From assembly GCA_950106755.1 (NCBI GenBank), contig OX467083.1, positions 2,951,501 through 3,015,500 on the forward strand: DNA of 64,000 nt, read 5' to 3'. Position 1 is the first letter of the stretch, and each line of letters begins with the position of its first letter. Source of the DNA: Climacium dendroides. Its lineage: Eukaryota; Streptophyta; Bryopsida; Hypnales; Climaciaceae. Shown here piece after piece: positions 48,951-61,999 of the stretch. A program made the position numbers and the translations under genes. The notes under the pieces are model-generated. The model did not search any database, was not told the origin of the DNA, and saw only the letters and a list, made by a program, of their open reading frames with translations.

Positions 48951-51108
48951 CTTACTACAAGTTATGAATTCCCCTATGGCTTGCAATGGTGCATTTGTTA
49001 ATCAAAGAGTTCTTAAATGCAGAATTAAAAAAAAAAATCAATGTTGTTCTCGTGATGTACCTGAAAACATAGTATTTAGTACGTTCATTTCTTGTAGATG
49101 CAATATCTGTAAGTGCAACATAAGCCACGGTCAGTAATCTCTCTCCCTCTAGAGTACTAGCATTTATGTCTACCAATAATTTTAGATGAAGGTAGAAGAC
49201 ATTGTAAACTGGGAATTGCATATTTCAGCATTCCATTTTATAGGTGCTCCATTTCATAGGTGCATTTGTAGTACTTGCATCAAAATAAAAAAAGGTGTTC
49301 ATAAGCAAGTCGCACCTGAACAACAGAAGAGACGTTGTCAACATTCATTCGCTAATCCACATCAAAAGGGTGAATGATGAAGAGGAAGATAAGTGATTCC
49401 ATTGTAATCCTTGCTGCATTGCCAAAGACAAACACTGACAGAAGGAACAGAGAGAAAGAACCAATACCTTCTGAGTGCTTCTTCCTATAATAAGGATGTA
49501 TATGGTCAACAAAATGACCAACATAAGTTGTATTACCTAAACCCAGAAGCCATCCTCTTCTCATCATCCCCTCAACCACCAATGCTTATAGTTCATTCGT
49601 TTTAAAAGTAACCTCCTCACCCCTTGAAGACATGGTCTGCTATTGAAAGTCTCACTGTTTGACATGATTGGAGTTTGGAAAAAAATCAGTCCTTCATAAT
49701 TTATAGGCGTGTCACTAGGAAAAACAGCTAAGAACATATTTGTCTATATTCATTGAGTTCGTGAAAGGGGAGGAAGAATCACACCTGCGTAGCCGCAAAT
49801 TTGGCTTAGACTTCACTGTTAATCTTGTAATTCGTTGACCACATTGATGAACATGTCAAAATGTTCTGGGTAATACGTAGCTTCATCTATCTCTTGAAGG
49901 TCCAACGTGAAACAGACTGCAACCACAATAACATAGAAAATTGTTTTCTTGTCTTTAATGATAATGACCAATGAATTAGAAGCGTAAATACTGTGGACGA
50001 TGTATCAAATTGTCTCAAATATTCTTCCAAATGGTACTTTTTGATGGTTTCACTTCGACCGTGATTCTCAGAGAAAACTCTGGACACTCATAGGTTACAG
50101 TATGATACATATCATCAAGGTATTATTCCAATAGTTATCTAACTTCTGTGCCTCAAGGTGCATTCTTCATTTCTACATCCTTGTTCATTCATGTGCTTGC
50201 ACTCATCTACTGGGAAGCAAACACAACATATTATGAGGTGCAACTGATTCGAAGAGTACATACATGCCTAGTTCACTCTGTAGGGACTGACTCGCCATAA
50301 ACTCAAGAATGTTCTACATTAGACCTAAGAAAAGAACTTAAAAAAGAGGACTACCAATAGGAGTTTTACAAACCATCATCGTTACGAGAGTCCGATGGTT
50401 CAAGTGACAATGTTTCCATGACAAGGGAGTTTCAACAAGCATTTCAAAGGAAGCATACAATCTACCTATGTATATGTTATTCGCCGTAGTTCCAGGCTCT
50501 TTTGTCTATTTCTCCAAAGATTATAGGATTTAAAAATATAAGCCTGCATTGAAAGATGAAGACACAGTTCCAGCACATATCAGTTTGAATAAATTTCAGA
50601 AATTTAAGATACCATCCATTCACACACTAAAACTGTAATCTTAAATAGTGGCAACACCATTCTTATAATGACAAACGTAGCAGTAACTCAAGGAATACAA
50701 GTATAGGGACTAGTTTACAAATGAAACGAAAAAAAGTGGTACCTTTAAAAGAGCATAGATGGATGATGGAGTAAGTAAAGCTCCAATAGCAATAACGGAT
50801 TAAATGTTGTGCAGAGCATACTTTGGTTGAACACATGGGCAGCTGAACATCAATTCTTCCGCTTGCAATTGGATGTTTCTAGCGCAAAACATAATTTTCT
50901 TAGGCAAACTTTGCATAATATCATTCACAATATTACCAAAATAATGCTGCTCAAAGATGTCACATTCCATGACACTATCAAGATAGTATTGCAAATAATG
51001 ATTTTGCCAAGACCAACACCAGATTAAACATGAATACTAAAAAATTATTCACAGGAATAACAAATTTCTGGCCTCCTCGTGTGAATCCAACTTTACAAGA
51101 AATATCCT

Positions 51109-51282
51109 CACTACAAGAGAAAGGGGTGTTTTAAGTAGTGTCCTAGACATCACGTCTTTTAAGTAAGTTTTTAAATAAACTTTTACTAAAAAGACAGTCT
51201 TCTTAGTAAAAGTTTACTTAAAAACTTACTTAAAAGACGTGATTTCCGGGACACTACTTAAAACACCCTTTCTCTGATAGTG
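51109..51282. mobile_element. CACTA-type MITE, 174 bp, with CCT target-site duplication
   Basis: The left end CACTACAAGAGAAAGGGGTG and right end ...CACCCTTTCTCTGATAGTG are inverted copies. The element is flanked by CCT at 51106-51108 and 51283-51285. Almost the whole element folds into one hairpin (tttaagtaagtttttaaa... pairs with its inverse near the centre). The 3-base duplication and CACTA ends place it with the CACTA superfamily. Confidence 0.88.
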
Positions 51283-51512
51283 CCTGCAATAAAGGGAAAA
51301 CAATAATTAAAGCTTCTAATTATACATTGCAGTCAGTTGGATGTGCAGAAAGAATTACATCTCACAAATGAAGAGCTTGAACAAGCAACTTCATAAGTGA
51401 CATCCGAATTGTTGAGAAGGCACAAAAACACTACAAGGACTACTAAACTTACAAACAACTTCCAGCTTCTGTCTCAGCTATCAAAACGTGTCTTCAAATA
51501 AATGACGTAGGT

Positions 51513-51628
51513 GAACAATTTGAAAGATGCAGATAATTCCTGAACAATTTGAAAGATGCAAATAATTCCTGAACAATTTGAAAGATGCAGATAATTCCTG
51601 AACAATTTGAAAGATGCAGATAATTCCA
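51513..51628. repeat. Four 29-base tandem repeats
   Basis: Four contiguous units of gaacaatttgaaagatgcag... (29 bases), nearly identical. A separate 26-base direct duplication (aactagcattgatatcaaaa...) lies near 51796-51845. Confidence 0.92.
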
Positions 51629-53749
51629 AAACAGAAACACAATAAGAGATAGAGTCAAAACCTGAAGTCCAAGCACATAGAACATTGCAGGTGAACTATG
51701 CTCTGAAAGTCTTTTCTCCCCACCTAGCTCAACCTCTACGCTAGTGCTGCACCACCAAATGACAAAAAATGACGCACAATACAAGTACCGTAATTAGCAT
51801 TGATATCAAAATAAAACAACTAGCATTGATATCAAAATAAAACAATTGGACCCATCCCTCAGAAAAAGTGACGATCGGAACAGTCCTACAATGTTTTAAA
51901 AAAAATTACATCATTCAAGAGATGAAAAATATTACGATGATATTTTGTAGATACTAAATAACTAAGACTTAGCAACAAACTGAGTACAAGCCAGAGATGC
52001 CATGAATGTGTACCAACTTGCCAATTTGATAGATAACTCGGCCTTGAGACTTTCATGAAAAATGATGAATGTATTAAACTGATTCTCCAAAAGTTGTAGG
52101 CCCTACCTTCAGAAATACCAAACAAGAAAACTCATTTTAACCACAATTTTCAAGTTTTGGTATTCTACAGAGCTACAGGGTGATGTTGTGAATGCAATTA
52201 TCTCACTTTCTCACCCAGTCATCCAATTCTACATTTAACAAATACAATCTAAAGATACATATGCCATGAAGCAATTTAAATGCAATCCTATTGATGAGTT
52301 GCATGATTTCAACTAAAAAACTACTCACAGAGGAATAGAGAGTGTCTTAGAATTTTCACACCTTCGCATCAGCTGAATCAACATTCTTCTTGCCATGCTT
52401 TTGCCAACCCACTGAAATTCCAGTATCTGGTCCAATAACTATTTGTATCTGTAAATGACCAACACTGTAAATGTAAGTATGAAGTAACCTTCAAAACATT
52501 AAAAAATTGGATTTGAAAAAGATGAATACTTCTACTCGTGGGTATAAATGGATTGAGGTAGTGTGCTCTAATGTCGACCTTCTTCTTCAGAAGGTCCTGT
52601 AGGTAGCTATAGAATGGATGCCAGGTGATCCTTCAATGGACTTCTGAGGTCCATTAATGAATTCAAGAAAAACTGTTTTTTTTAAGGCAAGAGCAAATCA
52701 TTGTCTTCAATATCTGTACATTTCTTTATAAGTCACAAAGGGACAGATTTTGGGACACCTCTGGTCACAAATAGGTACCTATGATCCGAATCTTCAAAAA
52801 TTCATAAGTAATTCAAAAATGCTTGAAAAAATATGAAACTACTTGTGTTGTGTTCCGCATCTATTTTTCTTTCTCTGAAAAATGGGCAAAAAAATAATTT
52901 TGTCCATGGAAACCTGTGAAAAAGGCGAATCAGCCCTTAAAGGGTCGGTTTATGGCCCACTACCTTAAGAGCTCCACAAAAGAAGAAGAGCACACGTACA
53001 TTGCCAGTGGTATCTTCTGACAGTTGGCGCAACCAAGTATTTGCTAATGTAACAGAACCATCCCTCAACGACACAGACAATCCTAAGGTCCCTCTTGAAT
53101 GAGTAGAAAGTTGCCTGCAATCACTGGTTATGCCATTAAGACCCAAGTCTTCAATAAAATGGTTACTTCGATACCCAAAACAAACTTAGTTATAGAAAAC
53201 AACGAAGTCTTCCAGCATCCTGTCCAATAGTCTTGCAATTAAAGATTTTTTTGACTTAAATTCACTAACGTCAGAGAATTACCTTGAAGTCTGTAGACTT
53301 AAAATCGAGCGAAGTCCAACCATAGCTAGAACTTCTACTGAGGAAATTAGTGAAAGCTGACTCCTCAAAATCATTGTTATAGAGCCTCCGCCTAAACCTC
53401 TCTTCAAAGCCATATTCCCGCCCAACACCATGGTATCTCTCTTTGACACCTGTGCTTGCACTTGAGTGGACATTGCCATACTGCACACATACCGATACCA
53501 CAACGGTCATTGGTATACAACCACAGAGAGAAAGACAAGATAATCAAAATTAGATGTCCAAAATTTAGATTCCCAGCTAACCAAGATCCAACCAAGAAAT
53601 CCAAGACGCTCACGAAAAGAAAATATAGAAGACTATTAAAAGTAATCCATGGAAGTAAAGATCAAAGAACAAATTCGTTCATTCTTGGAGTGTTACATGA
53701 TTCAAAAAATGGGACTAAGGATAATTTTATAAGCAAAGATCCTCTGTGA

Positions 53750-53967
53750 TGCATATGAGCTGCCAATTTCCTCTCCTCCTGGTGCTACTGTAAGCGCTGA
53801 AACTGAGCCCTAACCTCCTCCCTTGATTTCAACTTCGGATCTAACTCTTAACTTGAGGTTGAACTTTCCATTCTATAGAGATCGTATATTTGAAGCTTCA
53901 GTTCATCACTAAAACATTCATATGCCTCCCAAATCTTCTGCAAATTCTGGATTGCAATATCTTGCAT
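53750..53967 (-). pseudogene. Decayed coding remnant with two in-frame stops
   Basis: Starting at an ATG at 53967, the frame reads QDIAIQNLQKIWEAYECFSD and continues to YDLYRMESSTSS, a TAA, then ELDPKLKSREEVRAQFQRLQ, a TAG, then HQEERKLAAHMHH. Protein-like, charged helical sequence on both sides of the stops in one frame suggests a once-coding segment. A real gene could still splice around the stops. Not identified. Confidence 0.4.
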
Positions 53968-54456
53968 CTGTTAATAACCACAAAATATAGACAGTGAGCA
54001 AACTTGTCAGTTGTATCATTTTCCTCCATTGTGGATCGTATCAGAAAAACAGATCCACTCACTAGCCACGTACCCACTGTACAACACTCACTAACCACGT
54101 ACCCACTGTACAAGACGCAGCTGCAAATGAATCACACTGGTAAGGCAATATGCACTGAACTTTGTAGCTGCATACGCAATCCAAAGGCCTATAGAAAGTC
54201 GACAAGATACTGAACTGTCCACTCTCAAAAAGGTAACTACAAATGTATATTCAAATTGGTAAGCAAGGAACTTGCGCATGTAGAGTTCCGGAGTCAAGTT
54301 CCAGAAGACAGATTCAAACCCTAGGTAGTCGGGAAGAGAGAAATTCTAGTCAAGTACAAGTAATAGGAACCCCATAAATATAAACATCGCTTGGTTCTTG
54401 ATTTTGTATTACGCATACATCATCAATGACAATTGAAAAGACAGTATAAAGATTAC

Positions 54457-55093
54457 CTGGAGAGAGCTGAATTTTGTTCTCTTTACTTGAATGATTCTGG
54501 GTACCACCAAACCTGATCCCAAATTCTCACAAAAACTAGACTGCGAATTAAGTCCAGGAGGAATTAGCGCGTCACTGCTTCACTAATTTGACTTTCTACA
54601 ATTGTAGCCAATGAAGACGCTATAACCAGGCATCAACAAGAGCATCACTAATACAAATGAAACCATGACCGCTATATAAATGTAGACTTGAAGATTCGCT
54701 GAATTATTATTCGTGTATCTCATCATAACCTTGGAATATTAACCCACGATGATCTAATTCCGCAAATTGAGGCTTCTACTGCAAAATCCAAGACAACAAA
54801 ATCAAGTAACAAATCATGATATCAGAAACAGAATGATCCACAGACTTACAGTGTCTGATGATTGTTAAAGTGATAAATACACGCCCATTGCATGTCCGCT
54901 TCATATCATCATCCAAAGCTTCAGGAGACAAATGCAGCAGCACGAAGAATTCCCGATAAGGAGGCCCTCCACGGGCCTGCTCCGTCGTCCCCATGACCAT
55001 CTCACAAGCAACAAATTGGCTATCTTCAAATCCACTGTTGCCGAGGCGTCCTGGCACCGTTTTGGGCCACTTTGGACTCAAAAGAGATGGCAT
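54457..55093 (-). CDS. Two-exon candidate fragment of unknown protein
   Basis: An ATG at 55093 opens an exon (54850-55093) reading MPSLLSPKWPKTVPGRLGNS, then REFFVLLHLSPEALDDD and CNGRVFITLTIIRH. Its donor GTAAGT joins in phase to 54457-54512 (LVVPRIIQVKRTKFSSLQ). The composition is clearly more coding-like than its surroundings. I recognise no family, and continuation downstream is uncertain. It lies between two frame-broken remnants on the same strand and could belong to the same decaying unit. Confidence 0.4.
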
Positions 55094-55298
55094 ATGAGGA
55101 CAAAAGACTGTACAACAACAATCTACTTGAGTTTAAGTTCCACATAAGTTTCAGCCAATGCCAAATGAAAGACTGGCTCCTAGAAGAATATCATTGTTGT
55201 TCAATCTATGAAAAATACCGAGCAACAAGAATTTCTCTGACTTTGCATAAACTGCAACATCACTTTTCAAAGAACTAAAGATTTCAATATTCAATCCT

Positions 55299-55668
55299 CT
55301 AATAGTGCTTCTCGAGTTTTAATGCCTCAATTAAAACTGCAGGTGTTACCGGCATTAGCACCTCCTCAAATTGTGCAACAGAGGGAGGTACTGTTGCTGC
55401 AAAAGTGGGTGCGACACTAGCTGCAAGTGTAGCTTCATCAAAAACCTGTGCTAATGAACTTATGCTCTAGCAAGAACCACCTCAAAAGCAGTATTAGACT
55501 CTAGCATCTTCAAAAAGCTAGCAACTAAATCCACGTCACCCTAACATGTGCATGCCTTTTGACCGGTATCGTCGTCACTTGTTCAGAGGTCTTCATTCTC
55601 AATAAGAAGTCACCGTCCATATTGTTCCCATGCAAAAATGACTCCGCAGTCATAATCCTCGACTTCAT
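55299..55668 (-). pseudogene. Frameshifted coding remnant, unidentified
   Basis: Three successive frames read as protein: from an ATG at 55668, MKTSEQVTTIPVKRHAHV; then in another frame DVDLVASFLKMLESNTAFEV; then in a third LAQVFDEATLAASVAPTF and EEVLMPVTPAVLIEALKLEK. The shifts fall without splice signals, so the reading frame appears to have been broken twice. The protein family is not recognised; a transposon ORF is one possibility. Confidence 0.5.
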
Positions 55669-56566
55669 GTCTGCTGCTCATATATATGCAACAACAAATT
55701 GTAAAGACGATTAGTCTCTTCCACTTGCTACTAAACTAGCAATAGAAAAAACAACTTGCTTATAGAAAACACATGTGCTCCAGTGCTCCACTTCCACCTT
55801 CCCCTTCACGAATACACTGGCTAGAAATTCTCACCTGGTATGGAGACGCCACTACTTCCTTGCTGACATGTCTGTCATTCCAATGACATTTGTACACATA
55901 TTTTCGAGAATCTACTTCAAATATAACATTGTACAATACATTACTAGGAACATTGCAACAGCACCATACCTATCCCACTGTTGTCGATGATAACTAAAAA
56001 AATCATTGACAATTTCTCAGTTGTTTCCATGAGAAATCAAACAAACTTTTATTGCACTGGTATCCTATGCACACTGGAAATCAACTTGACATATACAAAG
56101 CCTAACACGTAAGTCTACATTTTTAGCAAACACTTGAGTCACCGAAGCTCCAAATCACTGAAATAATCTATGACAAAATAACGTTTCTATAATTCATTTG
56201 CACTAACAAAATGCATATACTAACAAAACAACATAGCCATATATTCACAATGCTACAACAAGAGCAACTCTCCTGCAATGCCGAATTTGAAGTTTGTCCA
56301 GCATGTTCCGTTTCTGTCATCCATAATCCGCATACAGTTCGACGGAGTTATAGAAGGTGATCAAAATCCATAGTGCTGGTTCAGTCCACCCCCTTTCCCC
56401 CCTGCTGTAGATAGTAAACGAAATCCTAAGAAACCAAAACGACAATAACATAAACATGTACAAACTATATGCTTGTAGGTATAACGTTCAATTACTTTAA
56501 TGCAACAGCTCATTATGCTAGACATGAGTTTCACCTTCCATGACATTCGGAAATATTGACCTCCTT

Positions 56567-59500
56567 TCATGACCGTTTCTCGTTTCCTGTATACATCGCC
56601 GACTGAGATGGCAGGTTCCCATTGGACCATGGCGCTTTTGCATTTCTTTGCCGTAGAAGTTGGATTTCAGCTTCCAACTTCCTGATGTACTCTTCATTCG
56701 ACATGTTGTTGGTCTCTGTGACATTTAAACTTTGTTGTCCAATATCAATCCTTCCTGCAGGTTCCCCCTCCTCCGGAAGACTATTCCGCTTGCTCCGTCC
56801 TCTACTCTACAATACCACACAACAGTGGAGATGGTCTGTCATTCACAGTCATATAGAACTCAATTGAAATAATTCACACTAACACCCAACCATTCACAGA
56901 AAATGACATTCACTTCAATGAAAATGGTTGACGATGAGTATGCCATGAGATACACGAGGAAGACTCCATTTGCTAAAAGAGTCCATTGCATTTTTGGGTT
57001 CATTTGTTTCACTATTTAAACATTCCAAAGGGTCGAAAATGTTGGTCTTCTATGACTAACATACTAGGCAAAATTCTCAATCAACAAAACAAGGAACAAC
57101 ATCAGGGCTCCAACATTCCACACATTGTCATGTTCTACAACATTCTTAAAACCAACCACCGATACGTGCATTTTTTCAAAGGTGTAGTAGAGTGCAGATG
57201 AACCTCATCAATGACCATCAATTGGCGCTCATAAGGTTCATCGTAGCTTGAATCACTGTGAACTTCATCTGAATAACGCCTGCTCCTTTGTGAACGTCTA
57301 CTTTCATCTAGAAGATGAAATTCGTTGGATTTCTTCTCTTCTTTCAAAGGAAAAATTTGTTTCTTCCTTCTCTGCCCTCCATAGCCTTTATCCCGATGCA
57401 TTTCCTCTTCCACTTCACTTGGATCTGGTGACCGACCCAACAAGGAACGAAGCTTCTCCCGCACACCGTCTACTCCTCTACATCCAGTCCTGCCAAGTGT
57501 TTTGCGACAAGCATTGGCATAACGTCCTTGCTCTGATTTTTCCTCCCTCTGCTTACTCGTTGCCAATTTTTGCAGTCGAATCCATACTTGCTTGTCTATG
57601 TATTCCGGTTGCGATCCATTGTTCTTGATCAAAGAGATGAGCTCACTTCTTCTCTTTGTCACTGCTTTGCCCATCAGTGCTCTCAAATAATCTTCATTCA
57701 AGGTCCCTGAGTATTCAAACTTGTCGTCTAGTCTATTTTTTAATGTCTGTACATCTTGAAAGGTCTGTTTCCTGATGTTCATACAAGAAGGATCTAAGCC
57801 GATGGCCAACTTGTTAATCTCAGCAATCCATGATGGCTTGCCTATGCCATACGGTCTTCCTTCTCGATCCAACATCAAGTAAAATGGCTTATTTCCATTT
57901 CCCTGCCGCTTGGTCTTCTGTGTATCAAGGAGTGCTTGTTGATGACGTCGGCGCCTCCTATCACTTGCTGCTGACGTCTCTGCAATGCCCCTTGCCTTCA
58001 CATGAGCAATATCTGTCCTCTGCGTTGTCACGTCATCTCTAGAGGTAATAGACCTTCTTGGAGGTGACATGGAAGAATAGGAAGTCGTACTTTGTCTATG
58101 AGAACTGCGACCACGTTTAATAGAGTGACGTCTCCTATGCTTGTGTAAACTCTCTGGTGATGATGATAGGGAGTGTCGACTACGTGGACGCCCAGTACCG
58201 TAGAAGTCCCAACTGTTTTGGTTCTCTGTTCATCCATACACATTAATCAATGTCTTTTACACTAATTGCTTAACAACTATAACCTATGGAAGGGCTGACA
58301 AGTTCTATCCTTGTTTGTGCACCACGCAATAGAAGCTTCCAAATTAAAAAGCCTTGTAGACTAACAATCTTCAGAAATAAATTGCCTTTCTCTAAACAGC
58401 ACTGATACATGTTTAGAAATCTACAGGGGAAACAAATTCTATATTATATGGCATAAGGGATTCGACAAATTACTTTCTTCAAAACAATGACTAGAAGGAC
58501 ATTCGTAACATTCTTCAAAGTCCTTCCCATTGCTCTGTAGATGACCTCCTCTCCGTCTTACTGGGCCTTGAGATTGCCAACGATGGTGGCTTCGACTTTT
58601 TGACAAGACACTTCCCCTACTGAAATTTCTTTTAGGCTTCATAGAAACGTATTTTTCCATTCCATGATGCTTTGATTGAATTCCTGCATCGGTTGACTCG
58701 CTGGGCTGAATTTGGCTACCTCCATAACTGATCTGCACATCCATTTTCATAAAGTGAATGGATCGCAGAACTTCTCAAAGATGAAAAATGTACTGAATGA
58801 AAATGATATTGGCACATTATGATTACAAAGTTCTCTAACCTACGTAAATGAATGCTCACTTTAGGGAGAGAGAAGCATATTCGTGCTATTGTACAATGGT
58901 TAGTAAATTCATGCCTAAACAATATGTAAGTGCTAACATGAAAAAACAATTGTAGGCGATGCCTTTGAATTCTGAAGGAAAAACTTCCTCTACACTTCCT
59001 GGAAAAAGGACTGTTCCATGGAAGTAAAAGTGAGCCACGTACTAAGGAAAGCAACAATTGCATTGGCAATTTTATGCTAAAAAGTACATATTCATGTCCA
59101 TCGATGTGAAATTCTGTAGTCCAGGGAACAACTTCTTGAAAAAGACATATCAACGATTGCTCTCTGAATTCCTTCCAAAAAAATTCTGCAAATTGTTACA
59201 TAGAAATGCGTTGTTGTATTCATCAATTTCATATACAAAGCTATATTCAAAGCTAGTCAGAGTGATTCCAACATAAATTGAAGCAGATACTTACTTGGTC
59301 CCAGTACTTTCTAATCAACTCACTATCATGTTTTCCTTCTCCACCACCGTGCCCTCCTTCCCAACTTTGCGAATCCCTGTCACTCTCTATCTGAACATAT
59401 TGTCGTCTAAGGTGATTGCCATTCTGCTTGAATTGAGGAGGGATTGCCTCCTGTACATCCTCTGCAATGGGCTCCTTCCCTACACGTCGTGACATAGTTG

Positions 59501-60527
59501 GCTCAGCTTTGCCTCCCTCTTCATCTAGTAACGGAAAAACCATCTCATCCTGTCCATTGCTGTCCTCTGAAAAAAAACCCATTATCATTGTCCATTGTCA
59601 TTACATCATGAGCAAAGTATCTCAAAATTCTTACTTTGACGCTACATTCCAACATTCACACAATACAAAATAAGTGCCTCATAAAAATTCAAAATAAATA
59701 ACTCTCACACCTCTAATTCTAAGCAACAAAACAAGGTGACGTCACCTTGTTTTGTTGCTTAGAATTAGAGGTGTTGATCACAGAGTCATCACTACAATCA
59801 ACATGTGATTATTAGTCGTGATTGGGGTGCCATAATATAGCTCCCACATTGACACATGTTGTGTGGAAGATTATTGAAAGTATAAAGTGACGGCTACTTC
59901 TTCAAAAAACTGACCTCACATAATTCAATAACATCAATATACAAATTAGGCTTCACACTATTTGTCTAACACATATTGTATGTTCATACTTACATACATA
60001 ACATGTGAGCTTTGCAGGGACTAAATTATCAAACCTGGCAACGGTATATTTTGAGAGCATTTTAAAGGGGACAAATGAGATCGCGAAGCACATTCCCTTG
60101 GTGCATCACTAACACGATCCCCTTGAACAGTAAGTTTCAACGGCGTGGTTGGACTACATCCTCGGTTGAAATATGGTGAAATTGTCCGAACAGCTCGGCC
60201 ACAAGCTTCAGCGTCTTGCTCTCTCTTCCGACGGAGTTCCTCCACATCTGCTACAGAACTTTTCGAAACTCCAAGAAACTCGTTCAACGCTGATGCTGGT
60301 AAACGTTTTGTTTTCTTCCTTCCTTTCGGGGAAGGGACTGCCTTCGAAGTAGACTTCAAAGATGGTCGGCCCCGTCTCTTTGACTCTGGTTGCCCATCAA
60401 TTGTAACTGATTCTTCCGGAGCACCCACTTTCTTTGAAATTGTTTTTCCCACGGAAGTTTCGGACACTCCCTTTCGGGAGGACTGCCATGGTTCAGGCTT
60501 GTCCGCCGCTTTCAGACGTGTGACCAT
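56567..60527 (-). CDS. AT-hook/SR-rich protein with plant Ptta/En/Spm transposase-like domain
   Basis: Five exons close in phase: 60035-60527, 59295-59566, 58474-58732, 57204-58225 and 56567-56806, encoding 761 residues. Residues 1-164 are basic and include an AT-hook-like RRGRPSL. Residues about 342-400 are Arg/Ser/His-rich (SRHSLSSSPESLHKHRRRHS). Residues about 453-623 resemble the plant transposase (Ptta/En/Spm, transposase_24) domain: FEYSGTLNEDYLRALMGKAV, RRSELISLIKNNG, WIRLQKLATSKQREEKSEQG, then GRTGCRGV and LLGRSPDPSEVEEEMHRDKG. The last exon carries a coiled coil (NEEYIRKLEAEIQLLRQRN), as is usual C-terminal to this domain. The DDE catalytic core is not part of this domain type, so cutting activity is not implied. 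It may be an accessory protein of a CACTA element or a host-domesticated DNA-binding protein. Intact introns and frame favour an expressed gene. Confidence 0.72.
59707..59774. repeat. 68-base perfect palindrome inside an intron
   Basis: Arms 59707-59740 and 59741-59774 are exact inverse complements with no spacer (acacctctaattctaagcaa... and its inverse). The centre is ggtgacgtcacc, containing TGACGTCA, the CRE/bZIP palindrome. It lies in the first coding intron (59567-60034) of the transposase-like gene. Confidence 0.97.
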
Positions 60528-61999
60528 TTTCTGTAGAGTGACCTGCCAGATCAACCAACTATCAAAGAAGTGACCTACCAAATTACAAAGGAGCCTTACA
60601 ATAGTGACTCGAAGACTGTGACATTGGGTTCTTCAATGAAATTCAAGTACATTACTATGCAACTAAATATTGTTGTGTAGATTCGCTACCAATGGAAATT
60701 TTTTCAACCTTTACAAGTGTAAGTTGGACTTCAGAAGCATAATGGGTACTTGACGGAACAAGAGTGTAACCTTACAAATAGATTGGTCTGTAGTCAGTTA
60801 GCTCTATGATTCCAACTGCATAAAGCTCGAAACCTTCACCCCTCCCTACAAAACGGGATTGAAGTGCCTGCAATAGTCTGACACTCCCTCACACACTAAC
60901 CACTTCCTTGTAAGAATGTTTATTTCTTTGAAATAGTATACCACAGCTGAAGTCTGAAGGTCATTTCTACTCTTGCTACACCTCCAAGCTAACAGTATTT
61001 CTTGAAGTCAGCACGCTCACAACCAAATAGCATCGCTTCGAAGTTCTTGAGAGGATTCGGGTTTCGGTCTTCAGCAACTCTAAGTCTATCGTCTACTCGG
61101 CTAAACCAACAGTGTGCCTAAAAGAAAGACGACTATCTGATGCTTCCAAGGTGCTTCGCTCTCCACGTCTGTCTTCTTGTCCCTTCAAACGACGATCAAG
61201 AGCCACACGATGACGAAAGTAGAGCGCAAAACATATCTCAAAACTATTGATCGAACGAGCTTCAGCTATGTCGACTACTACCTGACAGCAACTTTGCTTC
61301 GTCATGGAAGTTGTGCTCTGAAGACGACGGACGCCAACTTCGGAGCAATCTGCCCTGACGATTTTCATCCAAGTCCAAATTAGGGTTGCGAGAAGGCCCG
61401 TTTCCCAAGACAAACTCCCCACGCACATGCATATTTTAATGGAGGGGGGTGGCGGAATCCGCAGGTTCCGCCGAGTGGGCCGGCGGTGGGAGCCCTGGCG
61501 GATTTGACCACCGCCAGGTGTGGCGGATGGTGAGATTACTTACTAAGGAGCGTGGTAAACAGCGCCAGTTCGCAGTTGGGTCGGGAAACTTTCATTTTTT
61601 TACATCTTTGCATACCTCCTTCCTTCGTGTGACATTCGAAGAGCTGATTTGCCTTTTGGGGCAAGCAGAATTCCTTCAAATAATTTTGAGTAATATTTAC
61701 TTGGATGAAAATGGAATTGATATCTAACCCAAGTCGTTTCATATTTTTTGGACCTTTGTGGAATTAGTTATGAATTTTTGAAGTTGAAATGTAGTGATCA
61801 CTAAAAATGTTTCATCAACTCTAAATTTTGACATTAAAACATTTGCAATACATATAGGCTACAAAATTTCAATATTTTGCATTTGCAATACATGTGGAAT
61901 TTGGGAAGAGGAATTAACATTATTTATTTGCTTAAATAATAACTCTATTTGCTCGTACTGGTTTACTCCATTTGACTTCACATAATGGTCACTCAAATG
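60528..61999 (-). promoter_or_regulatory. 5' region of the transposase-like gene, then AT-rich DNA
   Basis: Moderately GC-rich sequence to about 61.5 kb probably contains the leader and promoter. A GC-rich patch at 61440-61520 (ggcggaatccgcaggttccg) contains short inverted repeats. The minus-strand frame at 61093-61428 has no protein character I recognise. From 61.55 kb the DNA becomes AT-rich. Confidence 0.4.

Larger units (their letters stand above)
48951..53500 (-). other. Scattered candidate exons of an unidentified gene or element
   Basis: Short minus-strand open stretches bounded by plausible splice sites include 53280-53490 (GREYGFEERFRRRLYNNDF), 52950-53115 (LSVSLRDGSVTLANTWLRQL), 52365-52450 (IQIVIGPDTGISVGWQKHG), 51660-51750, 50800-50990 and 49465-49585 (GNTTYVGHFVDHIHPYYRK). 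I do not recognise any domain and could not connect them into one phase-consistent model. They could be exons of a lineage-specific gene, or internal sequence of a large transposon. Confidence 0.3.

Noticed and set aside
61093..61428. 111-codon minus-strand frame upstream of the transposase-like gene
   Set aside because: No ATG-led continuation into the first coding exon and no recognisable motif; more likely leader or promoter DNA.
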